The position numbers and the translations under genes were made by a program. The notes beneath the pieces are model-generated. The model saw only the letters and a list, made by a program, of their open reading frames with translations. It was not told the origin of the DNA and made no database searches. A stretch of DNA of 38,341 bases from an uncultured Lentisphaeria bacterium (GTDB lineage: Bacteria > Verrucomicrobiota > Lentisphaeria > Victivallales > UBA1829): positions 1-38,341 of the forward strand of contig CAJMAW010000007.1 in assembly GCA_905211485.1 (NCBI GenBank). The letters are read 5' to 3'. Below are positions 7,466 through 16,113 of the stretch, piece by piece. Position 1 is the stretch's first letter; each line of letters starts with the position of its first letter.

Positions 7466-9244
7466 ATGTATGAAATCATTGTCAAGATACCGGGGCAGCC
7501 CGACACCCCTGCGAAACTCGTTCCCGGTGTCTACCGCGTAGGCGCCGGCGCTACCTCCCACATCCAGCTCCCGCTGCCCGGTGTGGATGAACGCCACTGC
7601 CAGTTCATTATTTCGGACGATTCCTTCAAAGCGCTGGATCTCGGAAGCCGCGGAGGCACTTATGTGGACGGGACGCGTCTGGGACCGGATCCTGTGGAAT
7701 TGGGCATCGGTTCCGTGATCCGGATCGGGAATGTGGAAATTTTTGCGGTCGGACCGGAATCGGATCCGGGCAAAACCGGGATGATTCCCCCCCAGTCCAT
7801 GGAGCCGCCGCAGCCGAAGGCCGATCCGGAGACGGCGGCTTCGCTGACGGCCAGCCTGGCAAAAATCAACAAATCCGGAAAAGATCCCGATTACACTCCG
7901 ATTCTTGAAATTTCCGGGATTCCGCGGGAGGCAAGACCCCTGGTGCAGGAAATCAAGAAACGTGCGCACGTGGAATTGCTGAAGCGTCTGAACCTGAAAC
8001 GGATGGCTTTGAGCGGAAGTTCGGAGTCCGATGTGGCGGAGAAAGCGAAGAGCACGATACATGAAATTCTTTCGGAACTTTCCATCCCGCTTCCCTCCGG
8101 CGTATCGCTGCGCAAACTGGAAAATGAACTTGTTCACGAGGCGATCGGACTCGGACCTCTGGAGGATCTGATTGCCATTCCGGAAATAACCGAAATCATG
8201 GTCAACGGTCCGGACAATGTGTTTGTGGAGCACAAGGGAGTCCTGTACCGGACGGATATGGCGTTTGCGGACAATCATCAGGTCCTTGCGGCAATCGAAC
8301 GCATTGTCTCCCCCCTGGGGCGCAGAATCGATGAAAGTTCGCCGATGGTGGACGCCCGTTTGAAAGACGGTTCCCGAGTCAATGCGATCATTCCGCCCCT
8401 GTCCCTTGTGGGGCCATCGATCACCATTCGTAAATTTTCAAAAATTCCGCTGAAAGTGGAGAATCTGGTGGAATTCGGCTCTCTATCCTTTGAGATTGCG
8501 AAATTTCTGGATGTCTGCGTCAAACTGCGGAAAAACATCATCATTTCCGGCGGGACGGGTTCGGGGAAAACGACTCTTCTGAACATCTTGAGCGGATTTC
8601 TTCCGAACAGGGAACGGATTGTCACAATTGAGGACGCCGCGGAACTTCAGCTTCGCCAGGACCATGTGGTGCGTCTGGAATCGCGTCCGGCCAATATCGA
8701 GGGGAAGGGGGAAATCAATATCCGGGATCTGGTGAAGAACTCTCTGCGCATGCGGCCCGACCGGATTGTGATCGGCGAGTGCCGCGGAGGAGAGGCTCTC
8801 GACATGCTTCAGGCCATGAATACCGGGCATGACGGATCCTTGACGACCATTCACGCAAATTCACCGCGTGATGCGCTTTCCCGGCTGGAAACACTGGTTC
8901 TGATGGCGGGATTTGATCTTCCGCTCCGCGCGATCCGGGAACAGATCGCCTCCGCCATCACGATTATTGTTCAGATCAACCGGGAAAAGGACGGCAGCCG
9001 CAAGGTCACCTGTGTCAGCGAAATCACGAAGATGGAAGGCGATATGATCACAATGCAGGATATCTTCGTCTATAAACAGGACGGCTGGACGCCGGACGGG
9101 AAAATGAAAGGCCGCCATGTTCCGACCGGAAGCATCCCGACCTTCATGGATGAAATCAAGAGAGCCGATCTGGATCTGGATATTGCCATTTTCACCCCGC
9201 CGCGTGAAAACAAGCCTGCTCCGGGCAAAGGAGGATTTTTCTGA
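7466..9244 (+). CDS. cpaF: FHA domain-Tad pilus ATPase fusion (CpaF/TadA)
   Basis: This 592-residue protein is a type II/IV secretion ATPase of the CpaF/TadA branch with an extra N-terminal FHA module. Residues about 1-95 follow the FHA beta-sandwich pattern but with a degenerate ligand site: VGAGATSHIQL in place of GR...NDIxL, DERHC in place of SRxHA, and SRGGTYVDG in place of SxNGTxVNG. The motor core has Walker A SGGTGSGKTTLL with K368, the Walker B-like region RMRPDRIVIGECRGGEALDM, and the His box TGHDGSLTTIHANSP. It would power pilus assembly from the cytoplasmic face of the inner membrane. GGAGAG lies upstream of the ATG. Its TGA overlaps the tadB ATG (TGATG), indicating translational coupling. 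Confidence 0.95.
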   Translation: MYEIIVKIPGQPDTPAKLVPGVYRVGAGATSHIQLPLPGVDERHCQFIISDDSFKALDLGSRGGTYVDGTRLGPDPVELGIGSVIRIGNVEIFAVGPESDPGKTGMIPPQSMEPPQPKADPETAASLTASLAKINKSGKDPDYTPILEISGIPREARPLVQEIKKRAHVELLKRLNLKRMALSGSSESDVAEKAKSTIHEILSELSIPLPSGVSLRKLENELVHEAIGLGPLEDLIAIPEITEIMVNGPDNVFVEHKGVLYRTDMAFADNHQVLAAIERIVSPLGRRIDESSPMVDARLKDGSRVNAIIPPLSLVGPSITIRKFSKIPLKVENLVEFGSLSFEIAKFLDVCVKLRKNIIISGGTGSGKTTLLNILSGFLPNRERIVTIEDAAELQLRQDHVVRLESRPANIEGKGEINIRDLVKNSLRMRPDRIVIGECRGGEALDMLQAMNTGHDGSLTTIHANSPRDALSRLETLVLMAGFDLPLRAIREQIASAITIIVQINREKDGSRKVTCVSEITKMEGDMITMQDIFVYKQDGWTPDGKMKGRHVPTGSIPTFMDEIKRADLDLDIAIFTPPRENKPAPGKGGFF

Positions 9245-10143
9245 TGAGTGAATTTCTTTCCGGGAATCTGCTGCTTGCGGCGTGTCTTTCCGCGGGACTG
9301 TGCGTGATGTTCGCCACATTTGTGATTGTGGACTTCATCGGGTTCACGTCTTCGCGCTATAAGGAGAAGTATCTTCAGGCCGCGGCTGTGGAAATGGACG
9401 ATGTCCTTCTACAGCTTCCGCCGAGCCGTGTTCTGGATCTGAGTCTTGCGCTTGCGGCGCTGGCGGTTTTTGTGTCGATCGGGGTGCTGGCGTTGTTTAC
9501 GGATACGCTGACGGTGGGCAAATGTCTTTTTGTCGCGCTGCCTTCTTCCCTTGCGGCCTTTTTTGCGCCCCGTGTCTACCTCCGGCTGCTGCGGAAGCAG
9601 CGCATGGCGAAATTCAACGAACAGCTGGAGGATGCGCTCTTGTCCATGAGCAGTTCTCTGAAAGCGGGCTTCAGCATCAATCAGGCGCTTGACACGGTTG
9701 CGAACGAGAACAGGAAGCCGATTTCCTTTGAATTTACGGTGCTGATGCAGGAAATCCGTCTCGGCGTTCCGCTGGACGAGGCGCTGAACAAGATGGCGGC
9801 GCGTCTGGATTCGCCGGATTTTGAACTTGTCGCAGTGGCTGTGATTACGGCGCGGCAGACGGGGGGAGAGCTGACGTCCATTCTCGAGCGTCTGGCCTCG
9901 GTGATCCGTGAAAGACTGCGGATTCAGCAGCGCGTGAAGGCGCTTACGGCGCAGGGGAGGCTTCAGGCGTTTCTGATCGGCTCCATGCCGTTTCTGCTGA
10001 TGCTGGCTTTTGCTTATGTGGCGCCGGATATGATGGATGCGTTTTTTTCATCGGTTTTCGGCGTGATTCTGATCGGGTTCACCGTGCTTCTGGATGTCTG
10101 CGGTTTTCTGATCATCCGGAAAATCACAACGATTGATATTTGA
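9244..10143 (+). CDS. tadB: Tad pilus inner-membrane platform protein TadB
   Basis: This 299-residue polytopic membrane protein has a T2SS protein F domain. It has N-terminal membrane segments, a cytoplasmic GspF helical domain (FNEQLEDALLSMSSSLKAGF, residues about 123-142, and IRLGVPLDEALNKMAARL) and two C-terminal membrane helices. The MSSSLKAGFS and ARQTGGELTSILERL motifs are typical of TadB. It forms the platform with TadC on which the ATPase acts. The start codon overlaps the cpaF stop and is preceded by AAAGGAGG. Confidence 0.93.
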   Translation: MSEFLSGNLLLAACLSAGLCVMFATFVIVDFIGFTSSRYKEKYLQAAAVEMDDVLLQLPPSRVLDLSLALAALAVFVSIGVLALFTDTLTVGKCLFVALPSSLAAFFAPRVYLRLLRKQRMAKFNEQLEDALLSMSSSLKAGFSINQALDTVANENRKPISFEFTVLMQEIRLGVPLDEALNKMAARLDSPDFELVAVAVITARQTGGELTSILERLASVIRERLRIQQRVKALTAQGRLQAFLIGSMPFLLMLAFAYVAPDMMDAFFSSVFGVILIGFTVLLDVCGFLIIRKITTIDI

Positions 10144-10170
10144 TGAAAGACTGGAGGAAAGGAAGCTGAA

Positions 10171-11055
10171 ATGAACTTTTCCCTGCTGACTTTGGCTGCG
10201 GCGCTTTCCGCCGGGATTTCCATCATGGCTCTGACGCTTTTTCTGGCCGATCTGCTCCAGAAAGTCGAAGTGGAGAAAACGGAGAAAACGGAGGAAGCCA
10301 AGCGTCTGCCCGTTATTTTCCGTCTTTTTATGCCCTTTGTCCCGAATGTGCTTCCATTGGTCAGGGCTGATTTCTTTTCCCGGATGCTTGCACAGAGCCG
10401 TTCCCTTCTCTCCATGGCGGGTTTTGATCTGACCATTTCTCCGGAACAGTTTCTTTCCGTGCGGATTCTGATGGGAATCTGCGGGATCTTTTTCTTTGTG
10501 CTGATGTTCCTGGCGGACAAAGCGCTGATGGGGCTTCTCCTGGCACTGCTTTTTTTCATGTATCCGACAGTATGGCTGAAGGGAGTGGTCCGCCGCCGTC
10601 ATCTGGAGATGCTCAAAGCCCTGCCGAACCTGCTCGACCTTCTGACCCTTTCCGTTGAGGCGGGAAAAGATTTTCTGACCGCGCTCCGGGATATTCTGCT
10701 CCGCCGTAAAATGGACGCTTTAAGCGAGGAGTTCGGGCGTGCCATGCACGAAATCCAGCTGGGCAAACAGCGCCAGAGTGCGCTGAAGGAGATGGCGCTG
10801 CGTGTGCAGCTTCCGGAACTCACATCCATCGTGAATGCGATCATTCAGGCGGATGAACTTGGCGTGAGCATCGGCCAGCTTCTCCGGATTCAGGGGGACC
10901 AGCTCCGCGGGAAACGCTTTGTCCGTGCGGAAAAACTGGCGAATGAGGCACCTGTGAAGATTCTGTTTCCAGTGGTGATCTTCATCTTTCCGGCGGTTTT
11001 CATCATTCTGATGGGGCCGATTCTGATGCAGGCGATGAAAACACTGGTACAATAA
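10171..11055 (+). CDS. tadC: Tad pilus inner-membrane platform protein TadC
   Basis: This 294-residue membrane protein has a second T2SS F domain and pairs with TadB. The region LKALPNLLDLLTLSVEAGKD (about residues 145-165) and the motif GVSIGQLLRIQGDQLRGKR are typical of TadC, as is the C-terminal hydrophobic hairpin PVKILFPVVIFIFPAVFIIL. Membrane segments are predicted at about 10-25, 100-135 and 268-292. A strong ribosome binding site (GGAGGAAAGGA) precedes the ATG, 27 bases after tadB. Confidence 0.92.
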   Translation: MNFSLLTLAAALSAGISIMALTLFLADLLQKVEVEKTEKTEEAKRLPVIFRLFMPFVPNVLPLVRADFFSRMLAQSRSLLSMAGFDLTISPEQFLSVRILMGICGIFFFVLMFLADKALMGLLLALLFFMYPTVWLKGVVRRRHLEMLKALPNLLDLLTLSVEAGKDFLTALRDILLRRKMDALSEEFGRAMHEIQLGKQRQSALKEMALRVQLPELTSIVNAIIQADELGVSIGQLLRIQGDQLRGKRFVRAEKLANEAPVKILFPVVIFIFPAVFIILMGPILMQAMKTLVQ

Positions 11056-11071
11056 AGAAAAAGAACCGAGC

Positions 11072-11503
11072 ATGATCCGGAATCTGACACGTCAAACACT
11101 CCTGTCACAGAAGACCTGTTATGCAAGAGGGCTTCTGATGCGCGGGCGCGGCATGATCGGAAGGCGCTTCGGCGATTTCGACGCCATGGTTTTTGAGTCC
11201 TGTTCCATGATTCATACCTGTTTCATGTCCATTTCGCTTGACGTTTGTTTTCTGGACCGCGGGAACCGGATCCTTCTTCTGAAATCTTCGCTTCCCCCCT
11301 GGGTTCCCGCTGTGTCCTGCCGCGGAGCTGTGACCGTGGTGGAACTGCCCGAAGGAACCGCGGAACGAACCGAAACCCGGGAAGGAGATCTCCTTGACCT
11401 GAGCGCCGAACTTTCCTCCGAATACCTTCTCGGGAAACATACCACTGAAAAATTGATTCAGACACCGGAAACCTATATTCCTTTTGGAGAGCATAAAGAA
11501 TGA
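11072..11503 (+). CDS. DUF192 family protein
   Basis: This 143-residue protein matches the DUF192/UPF0127 pattern. It shows the GLLMRG opening (Met/Leu-rich first helix), the HTCFMSISLDVCFLDRGNRIL core (normally MxFxMxFPIDVxFLD) and a VVELPEGTAE strand followed by GD. DUF192 proteins are small beta-barrel proteins of unknown biochemical function that often sit within Tad or T2S gene clusters, as here. No signal peptide is evident. It lies 16 bases after tadC, and its TGA overlaps the next ATG by four bases (ATGA), so it is coupled to the FHA gene. The start has only a weak ribosome binding site. Confidence 0.75.
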   Translation: MIRNLTRQTLLSQKTCYARGLLMRGRGMIGRRFGDFDAMVFESCSMIHTCFMSISLDVCFLDRGNRILLLKSSLPPWVPAVSCRGAVTVVELPEGTAERTETREGDLLDLSAELSSEYLLGKHTTEKLIQTPETYIPFGEHKE

Positions 11504-13227
11504 AACTCTATTATCTGAACGGCGAAAAAGCCGGTGAAAGCTGGGATCTTCAACCCCCCGGAGCATCTCTCGGAAGAGAAACGGATAACGATATTCAGCT
11601 TCTCGTCGGGGGAGTGTCCCGTTATCACGCCCGGATCGAAGGAGACGGAGACTTCTGGCATATCCGGGACCTCGGCAGCACAAACGGAACGAAAGTCAAC
11701 GGGATGAAAATCAGTGATTCTTCACCTCTGGTCCGGGGGGATATCGTCACCATCGGGGATCAGGTTTTTCGTTTCGGGAATCCTTCCGATCAGCCTTCCG
11801 ATGAGGCCGCCGCGCTAGTTCAGAATAGAGAAGGGCAGGGGGAGGACGGGCAACAACAAAGTGTCCGCTTCAATGTTCCCCGTCCTTCCGCACAGACTGG
11901 AAATGAGGGGGGATTCGGAGTCTCCTTCAGAGCCCCCGGGGCAGGATCTTCGTCTTCGGCATCTTCATCATCTTCTTCCTCTTCTGTCGAAACGGACACG
12001 GGCGGCGGCACCGGCAAAGAAATGGCGCCTCAGCCCGCGGTGATTTTCCGTGTCCCGGGGGCGGACGCTCCCGAGCCCGCAGCGCCGGACCCGGACAAGG
12101 AAAAAGGGACTCAGAAGAAGATTTTCTCGGAATCGTTTCATGTTGCGGCATCTTCTTCAGCCGCTTCATCCGCCTCTGACGCCGGCGGGACAGCTTCCGC
12201 ATCGGGAAGCACTTCTGAATCGGGAAACGCGGGGTCGCTTTTTCAGCAGAAGCCGATTCTGGGGGATATTTTCGGGAAATCGGCAGATAAATCAAAAGAG
12301 AAAGGGGAATCCGGCTCCCGGAAATTTGTCGGGAATCTGCTGTTTTACACGGTTGTGATCGGTCTGGCAGTGATCTGCATTTCCCTTTTTGTCCTGTATC
12401 ATCAGGAAGCGGAGAAGAAGACGGATGTTCCTGCCGCGAAGAAGGGAGCGGATCATTTTCTTCTGGTATATGAAAAGCAGAGCTGTACCCCGGACAATAT
12501 TTTTTATTTTTCACTGACCGTCGAAAACGGTTCCGCGGTCCTTTCCCTGGATGATCTGAAACATTCAAGGCATTTCCGTAAAACCATCGCTTCCGTGGAC
12601 GAAAACGCCCTCAGCGATCTTCAGAGTGCGGTCCGCAGCACGGATTTCATGAAATTGGAGCCGGAAACGCCTTCTGCCAGCACGGACGGGAACGATGAAT
12701 ACCGGATGATCACGCTCGGCTATGACAACATGCTCAACAAGATCAGCGTTCACAACAGCTATGCGAAGAGCTCTTTTGAATCCGTGGAACGGGCGGTGGA
12801 AAATTTTGTCGATTTCTACGGTTTGAAAACCGTCTCTCTGCAGGTGGAGGAAATGAGAGCGGAGGCGGAAAAAGCCTTTGACCGGGCGGAGACACTGTTT
12901 GAAAATTATGAAGCACGTCCTGAAAATCTCCGGAATGCGATCCTGAGGTATCAGATGGTCATTGATTTTCTGGATCAGTTCGACCCGAAGCCGAAAACCT
13001 GGGATATTGCCAGAGGCCGTCTTGCAGAAGCGGAAAAAATCATGAACCGTCTGATCAAGGACGGCGAATTCAACGTTCAGCTCTATATACAGAAGAAACA
13101 GTACGCCGAAGCTGTGGCGGAGTGCGGGAAACTGATGAATATCGTGGATCCGGACAGCAAGTCGTATGAGAAGATCAGAGATCTCAGGATTAAACTGGAA
13201 AAAATACTCATGGGGAATAAATCATGA
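11500..13227 (+). CDS. FHA-domain membrane protein with Ser-rich linker
   Basis: This 575-residue protein has a fully canonical N-terminal FHA domain at about residues 20-95: SLGRETDNDIQL, SRYHARI and GSTNGTKVNG keep the Arg, Ser and Asn residues that bind phosphothreonine. A long low-complexity Ser/Ala/Pro/Gly linker follows (about 105-270, including a run of eight Ser). One transmembrane helix lies at about 280-300 (LLFYTVVIGLAVICISLFVL). A C-terminal domain of about 270 residues carries charged, probably coiled-coil helices near 440-500. The topology should be FHA in the cytoplasm and the C-terminus outside, reminiscent of FHA-like ring proteins of secretion machines. Start and stop overlap its neighbours (ATGA both sides), so it belongs to the tad operon. 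It may sense phosphorylation or scaffold the machine. Confidence 0.85.
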   Translation: MKLYYLNGEKAGESWDLQPPGASLGRETDNDIQLLVGGVSRYHARIEGDGDFWHIRDLGSTNGTKVNGMKISDSSPLVRGDIVTIGDQVFRFGNPSDQPSDEAAALVQNREGQGEDGQQQSVRFNVPRPSAQTGNEGGFGVSFRAPGAGSSSSASSSSSSSSVETDTGGGTGKEMAPQPAVIFRVPGADAPEPAAPDPDKEKGTQKKIFSESFHVAASSSAASSASDAGGTASASGSTSESGNAGSLFQQKPILGDIFGKSADKSKEKGESGSRKFVGNLLFYTVVIGLAVICISLFVLYHQEAEKKTDVPAAKKGADHFLLVYEKQSCTPDNIFYFSLTVENGSAVLSLDDLKHSRHFRKTIASVDENALSDLQSAVRSTDFMKLEPETPSASTDGNDEYRMITLGYDNMLNKISVHNSYAKSSFESVERAVENFVDFYGLKTVSLQVEEMRAEAEKAFDRAETLFENYEARPENLRNAILRYQMVIDFLDQFDPKPKTWDIARGRLAEAEKIMNRLIKDGEFNVQLYIQKKQYAEAVAECGKLMNIVDPDSKSYEKIRDLRIKLEKILMGNKS

Positions 13228-14615
13228 CAGCGGACTGGAATCGGGCACACGGCAATTTTCGTTGGAAGAACCTTTTTACGATATTTTTCCTTCCTGCTTT
13301 CCTCACTCTTTTCCTTCTGGGCACCGCCTGCAGCGACGGGAAAGGGCGGACTGGAACTCCCAAAGGGAAAATTTCACTTCTTTCGGATCCGGAAGGCGCC
13401 TCCTTCCATATCGTCGGAATCGACCGCGATTTCGGACTGACCCCGAAGGACGGCGAACTGCCGCCGGGAAGCTACATCTTCCGCTTTTCAAAACTGAATT
13501 ATAAAACGGAATGGCGGAAAGTGGAGATCACGGCGGGTTCCCATGAAACGCTCGAAGTCAAACTGGAGCCTCAGACCGCATCTGTGATGCTGACGACCGT
13601 TCCCGCAGGCGCGGAAGTGATTTTCCAGGACAGAAATATCGGCATTACCCCCTGCACCATCCGGAATCTTCCGATCGGCCAGTACTCTGCCTCCCTGAAA
13701 CTGCCCGCTTATGCGGCGAAGGAAATCACCTGGGAAGTCAAGAACGAGCGCCCGATTCTGATCCGGACCGATCTTGCCTTGAATGTCGGCACCCTGAAGG
13801 TGGATTCCACTCCCGGCAACGCCCAGATTTTTGTGAACGACGTTCCCAAGGGGAACACCCCCTTCAATGAGCGTCTGGAGCAGGGACAGCACAAAATCCG
13901 GATCCAGAAGGACGGTTACGCCGATTTTGAACAGATCGTGACGGTCAACCGGGACAAGACCACGAATGTTTCCGCGCTTCTGGAAGTTCTCCCCAGCAGT
14001 CTTTCGATTTTGTCGGAGCCTTCCGGAGCGGCGGTCTTCGTCAACGGGAAACAGTACAACAATACGCCGACTGTTCTGAAATCGCTTCCTCCCGGGCAGT
14101 ACAAGGTCCGGATTGAAAAGCCCGGATTCGATCCGGCCGAAAGAGACGTCACTGTTACGCCGGGTCAGGAATTTGAAGTGTCTCTCAACCTCGACAGCAA
14201 TACCGGAGGAATTGATCTCATTGCGAATCCTCCCGGCATTACGGTTTATCTGGACGGCAAAGTGGTCGGCGTCACGGAGCGGGATCCCTCTCATCCCGGT
14301 GTCTCGAAACTCTTCCAACTCCGCAATCTGAGCGCGGGAAAACACACGGTGATGGTCGCGCACAAACGCGCTCTGCCGCCCAAGCGTTCTCTCACACTGG
14401 AAATCCAGAAGGGACAGGTCGAACGTCTGCCCGTCCTGAACATGTGGATTGCCAACACCGTCTTGAAGCTGAAGAACGGAAAGCAGTACGAGGGACGGCT
14501 CTTCAATACGGCCGATTCCGGAGAGGAAATCCTTTTTGAACCCGAACCGGGAATCCGGCAGACTTATCAGCGTTCGGAAATCATTTCTCTTACGCCTTTG
14601 AAGGAAACAGAATAA
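13224..14615 (+). CDS. PEGA-repeat envelope protein
   Basis: This 463-residue protein has a hydrophobic N-terminal segment (residues about 17-36, ending LLGTAC), either an uncleaved anchor or an atypical lipoprotein signal. Five tandem PEGA-type beta-sandwich repeats of about 65-75 residues follow. Each has a core like SxPxGAxVxVNGxxxGxTP...LPPGxYxVRIxKxGY, clearest at DSTPGNAQIFVNDVPKGNTP and SEPSGAAVFVNGKQYNNTP. The repeats run from about 48 to 400, then a short C-terminal beta region. PEGA domains are extracytoplasmic and often accompany kinases or peptidoglycan-associated proteins. Its ATG overlaps the FHA gene's TGA, so the two are co-translated and may act together around the Tad machine. 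The link is contextual. Confidence 0.85.
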   Translation: MTADWNRAHGNFRWKNLFTIFFLPAFLTLFLLGTACSDGKGRTGTPKGKISLLSDPEGASFHIVGIDRDFGLTPKDGELPPGSYIFRFSKLNYKTEWRKVEITAGSHETLEVKLEPQTASVMLTTVPAGAEVIFQDRNIGITPCTIRNLPIGQYSASLKLPAYAAKEITWEVKNERPILIRTDLALNVGTLKVDSTPGNAQIFVNDVPKGNTPFNERLEQGQHKIRIQKDGYADFEQIVTVNRDKTTNVSALLEVLPSSLSILSEPSGAAVFVNGKQYNNTPTVLKSLPPGQYKVRIEKPGFDPAERDVTVTPGQEFEVSLNLDSNTGGIDLIANPPGITVYLDGKVVGVTERDPSHPGVSKLFQLRNLSAGKHTVMVAHKRALPPKRSLTLEIQKGQVERLPVLNMWIANTVLKLKNGKQYEGRLFNTADSGEEILFEPEPGIRQTYQRSEIISLTPLKETE

Positions 14616-14617
14616 AA

Positions 14618-15175
14618 ATGATGCTGCATATTTTCCGCTTGAGTCTGTTTTTCTCTGCCTTCCTGTCTCTTGCATTGGCATGTTTCCTCATTTTCGTTCT
14701 CAGAAATGGAGGGGAAAGCAATGCGCGGCTTCTGAAAAAATGTGAAACGCTTCCCCGCGCGAAGCTGCCGGGGATTGTGCTTTCCGCAGTGGTGATTCTC
14801 TGGTGCATACCGAACATCCGGCCGATCATTTCCTCGGAAACGCTGAATGCGCTTCTCTTCCCGCTGGGACTGCTCGCCTTTCTCCTGGCGGTGTTTTCCC
14901 TGGATTATCTTTTCGCCCGTGCGTTCGGAGTCTTTCTGATACTTCTGGCACACTATTTTCTGAAGGAGGCGTATCCGCTGGATTTGAGACTGCATCCGCT
15001 TTTTGCCTTTCTGACCCTGCTTCTGGGCACTCTGGGCATCTGCATCTGCGGCAAACCCTACTGGATGAGGGATCTGATCCGTGCGTTCTTTCAGAAACCT
15101 GTCTGGCGCTGGGGTGCTTCCGCTTATTTTCTTTGTTACTCCTTCAGTACAGCCTTTGCTGCATTCCAGCTTTGA
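14618..15175 (+). CDS. Polytopic membrane protein, unknown function
   Basis: This 185-residue protein is strongly hydrophobic with about five predicted membrane helices (near residues 5-27, 50-66, 78-102, 102-115 and 125-145). No catalytic motif or named family is recognised. It starts two bases after the PEGA gene's stop, so it is certainly in the same operon. The sequence contains several Cys residues in helices (LGICICGKPYW). A second ATG at 14621 is an equally possible start. Co-translation with the tad-FHA-PEGA set suggests an inner-membrane accessory role, but nothing in the sequence proves it. Confidence 0.75.
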   Translation: MMLHIFRLSLFFSAFLSLALACFLIFVLRNGGESNARLLKKCETLPRAKLPGIVLSAVVILWCIPNIRPIISSETLNALLFPLGLLAFLLAVFSLDYLFARAFGVFLILLAHYFLKEAYPLDLRLHPLFAFLTLLLGTLGICICGKPYWMRDLIRAFFQKPVWRWGASAYFLCYSFSTAFAAFQL

Positions 15176-15312
15176 GCTTGAGGAGACTGTCGGGCTATAC
15201 AGAGGAAGAGGCTGAGGCAAACGGGAAAAGGCAAACGGAAAAAGGAAAAAGACCCGGGGGCAGAGACGCAGTCGCACAGGGACAGGGAGATCAGTTAGCA
15301 GGACGCGGAAAA

Positions 15313-16113
15313 ATGAATGACGGCAGGGAAAATTCAAAGCGAAAACCGGAGTTTCCCGTTTCCCCGGACAGGAAACAGGCAGATTTCTCCTCTCTTCAGC
15401 CGTCTGGGGAATGTCTTCATTTCATGGAAGGCCTTTTATCAAGGACGGATCCGGCTCTTTTCCTGAAGCAGTGCGGCATTTTCCGGGACTGCCTCTACCA
15501 GGTCAACGAATGGATGAATCTGACTTCGATTCCGCCGGAGCAGTTCTGGAGCAAACACATTGCCGATTCTCTTTCCCTGCTTTCGTTTTTCCCGGAATTG
15601 CAGGATGGAAAAAAGGGAGGAGGACCGCTTTGCGATCTCGGATGCGGTGGGGGACTGCCCTCGCTGGTGCTGGCCGCGGGGTGTCCATCCCTTCAGATCA
15701 CGGCGGTGGATTCGAGGGGGAAAAAGGTGAACTTTGTTTCCGAAACAGCGGAAAAAATGGGCTTGAAGAACTTGAGGGTGTATCACGGAAGAGGAAACGA
15801 GATGGGACGTCTTCCGGAGTTCCGCCATTTTTTTCAAACGGTCACCGCCCGGGCTGTATCGGATGTCTTTACTCTGATCCGTGAAAGCTCCGGTCTTCTC
15901 CGCAAAGACGGCAGTCTTCTTGTTTACAGGACTCCTCTTCAGGCGGACAAGGAAATTCCGGAATTGAAAAAACTCAAAAACATCCCCCTCTTTTCCCGCA
16001 CGGAGACTCTGGAGCTTCCGGACGGCGCCGGAACCAGACTCTTTCTTTCTCTGAGACCGAATCGGACAATTCCCGCATCACCGCCCCATTCCCCCTCTCA
16101 GAGGGGATTCTGA
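15313..16113 (+). CDS. rsmG: 16S rRNA (guanine527-N7)-methyltransferase RsmG
   Basis: The protein has the RsmG/GidB Rossmann fold. NEWMNLTSIPPEQFWSKHIA matches the conserved N-terminal signature (W.K.YNLTS, HxxDS). LCDLGCGGGLPSLVLA is the SAM-binding motif, followed by ITAVDSRGKKVNFV and VTARAVSDV. It methylates G527 of 16S rRNA at N7 using SAM. The ATG at 15313 (AGGA upstream) gives 266 residues, about 60 longer than typical; an ATG at 15424 would give 229 residues and is a plausible alternative. The last dozen residues (ASPPHSPSQRGF) fall in a palindromic repeat and are probably not part of the ancestral protein. It follows the tad run by 137 bases on the same strand. Confidence 0.92.
   Translation: MNDGRENSKRKPEFPVSPDRKQADFSSLQPSGECLHFMEGLLSRTDPALFLKQCGIFRDCLYQVNEWMNLTSIPPEQFWSKHIADSLSLLSFFPELQDGKKGGGPLCDLGCGGGLPSLVLAAGCPSLQITAVDSRGKKVNFVSETAEKMGLKNLRVYHGRGNEMGRLPEFRHFFQTVTARAVSDVFTLIRESSGLLRKDGSLLVYRTPLQADKEIPELKKLKNIPLFSRTETLELPDGAGTRLFLSLRPNRTIPASPPHSPSQRGF
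16084..16112 (-). repeat. REP-like palindromic element in the 3' end of rsmG
   Basis: Read on the minus strand this is CCCCTC-TGA-GAGGGG followed by GAATGGGGCGG. It has a pyrimidine arm, a short loop, a purine arm and a G-rich tail, like the copies at 18121, 26209, 30083 and 33080. It provides the final codons and most of the stop codon of rsmG. Confidence 0.45.

Noticed and set aside
14803..15312. 170-codon in-frame extension upstream of rsmG
   Set aside because: It overlaps the polytopic membrane protein gene in another frame and carries no RsmG similarity; a start with a ribosome binding site occurs at 15313.
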